Shown in pieces: positions 14,672 to 15,714 of a DNA stretch of 15,714 nucleotides. Position 1 is the first letter of the stretch. Each line of letters begins with the position of its first letter. The stretch spans positions 1 through 15,714 of the forward strand of contig CAIRNC010000564.1 in the NCBI GenBank assembly GCA_903879875.1, written 5' to 3'. The stretch comes from an uncultured Bacteroidota bacterium (GTDB taxonomy: Bacteria > Bacteroidota > Bacteroidia > Flavobacteriales > Flavobacteriaceae). The notes under the pieces are model-generated. The model made no database searches. It was not told the origin of the DNA and saw nothing but the letters and a program-made list of their open reading frames with translations. Position numbers and translations under genes: made by a program.

Positions 14672-15714
14672 TTGAATACTTCTTTACTAAACCCGGAAAT
14701 TCAAGATTTTATCAATGCAAATGTTAGTTTGAATGTAACGGATTTGGCATTACAAAAAAATCCGTTTCCAAATGAAAATTGGATTTCAATTCTAAATCAA
14801 ATTGCGGCAAAAACCAAAGCAAAAGATAAATTACCTACTTGGTTTGAAACAGCAAATATTATTTATCCAAGTAAAATTTCCGTTGAACAAACTTCCTCTG
14901 AAAAAACGGCTTTATATAAATCCCATTTGGTTTCTGGTGAAAGTTTAATTGACTTAACAGGCGGTTTTGGTATTGATGATTTCTATTTTTCCAAAAAAAT
15001 AAATCAAGTAATTCATTGCGAAATCGATGCCCAATTATCTGAAATTGTAGCGCACAACTTTAAAGTTTTAGGTGCAAATAACATCCAATGTCTTTGCAAT
15101 GACAGCGCAGTTATTTTAGAGGAACTTAAGCAAAAATTCGATTGGATTTATATTGATCCGTCGCGCAGAAATGATTTGAAAGGCAAAGTTTTTATGCTCA
15201 ACGATTGTTTGCCAAATGTACCTGAAAACTTAGATTTCTATTTTACTTTTTCAAACAAAATAGTAATTAAAACCGCTCCCATTCTTGACCTTTCGGCTGG
15301 ATTATTAGAATTAAAACAAGTAAAAAACATCCACATTGTTGCCGTTGAAAACGAAGTGAAAGAATTACTTTGGGAAATTGAAAAGGATTTCATTGGAACT
15401 ATTTCGATAAAAACCATCAATATTGAAAAAGAAAACAACGAAGTTTTTGAATTCATTTTAGACAAAAAACAATCGAATATCAACTTTGGATTACCAAAAA
15501 AATACCTCTACGAACCCAATGCGGCAATCATGAAATCGGGTGGATTTGACACGGTAGCTATTGCTTTTGAAGTGACCAAATTGCACCAACATTCGCATCT
15601 TTATACTTCGGATTCCATATTGGAATTTCCAGGTAGAAAATTTGAAATTCTTAACTCGTTTTCCTACCAAAAAGCCACTATGAAGCAATTTTTAGAACAT
15701 AGTAAAATCAACAT
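14672..15714 (+). CDS. THUMP-like-domain class I SAM methyltransferase, 3' truncated by the window
   Basis: A reading frame open for 347 codons to the right edge, so the C-terminus is missing. Start: TTG at 14672 (LNTSLLNPEIQDFI); an in-frame stop at 14648 leaves no ATG upstream, and the next in-frame ATG is too far inside. The N-terminal ~90 residues are an alpha-helical region. A Rossmann-fold methyltransferase follows, with motif I LTGGFG near 94-99, the acidic CEID near 113-116 and DPSRR at about 162-166, the catalytic-site motif. After it, LPKKYLYEPNAAIMKSGGF and a HSHLYTS...FPGRKFEI segment resemble the THUMP-like domain found next to this methyltransferase in Bacteroidota. That pairing suggests an RNA substrate, but no substrate is shown. 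It diverges from aroC; a TAAATTTA (14648-14655) is the nearest promoter-like box, imperfect. Confidence 0.85.
   Translation, partial: MNTSLLNPEIQDFINANVSLNVTDLALQKNPFPNENWISILNQIAAKTKAKDKLPTWFETANIIYPSKISVEQTSSEKTALYKSHLVSGESLIDLTGGFGIDDFYFSKKINQVIHCEIDAQLSEIVAHNFKVLGANNIQCLCNDSAVILEELKQKFDWIYIDPSRRNDLKGKVFMLNDCLPNVPENLDFYFTFSNKIVIKTAPILDLSAGLLELKQVKNIHIVAVENEVKELLWEIEKDFIGTISIKTINIEKENNEVFEFILDKKQSNINFGLPKKYLYEPNAAIMKSGGFDTVAIAFEVTKLHQHSHLYTSDSILEFPGRKFEILNSFSYQKATMKQFLEHSKIN

Noticed and set aside
14632..14727. 31-codon ATG ORF overlapping the start of the methyltransferase in another frame
   Set aside because: The methyltransferase frame, starting at TTG 14672, has family motifs; the small ORF has none and is probably chance.

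Overview
This AT-rich window looks like a chromosomal segment of a Flavobacterium-like member of the Bacteroidota. The evidence is a protein with a C-terminal type IX secretion sorting domain, a DUF5777-type beta-barrel, lipoproteins, no clear Shine-Dalgarno sites, and repeated TAnnTTTG boxes (the Bacteroidota -7 promoter element) upstream of genes. All family assignments come from reading motifs; no database search was run.

Layout. 304-2477 (minus) is a tight four-gene operon: a membrane-anchored OB-fold protein, a DUF5777-like outer-membrane barrel, a mono-heme cytochrome c lipoprotein and a secreted YceI-like protein. It ends in a hairpin terminator at 256-281. After an 875-bp gap without genes, two paralogous di-CxxCH lipoproteins run the opposite way (3353-4375). 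Together these six genes look like an envelope module for electron transfer or lipid/quinone binding; this is the least familiar part of the window. 4586-5893 (minus) is the E2 acyltransferase of a 2-oxo acid dehydrogenase, and 5989-7149 a family 2 glycosyltransferase. 7167-8293 holds two adjacent, related RelE/ParE-type toxin-antitoxin pairs. 8405-10267 (plus) is a Uup-like ABC-F ATPase, diverging from the second antitoxin. 10336-12021 is a secreted type IX cargo protein, 12073-13323 a dicarboxylate/amino acid:cation symporter, and 13401-14459 chorismate synthase (aroC), all minus. From 14672 a THUMP-like-domain SAM methyltransferase starts at TTG and runs off the right edge.

Most of 4586-15714 is ordinary housekeeping. 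Two items stand out. One is a pair of 7-bp repeat arrays in head-to-head orientation in front of the symporter (13327-13386), with a similar 7-bp array inside the E2 coding sequence (5380-5407). The other is the cytochrome/barrel/YceI/di-heme lipoprotein cluster at the left.
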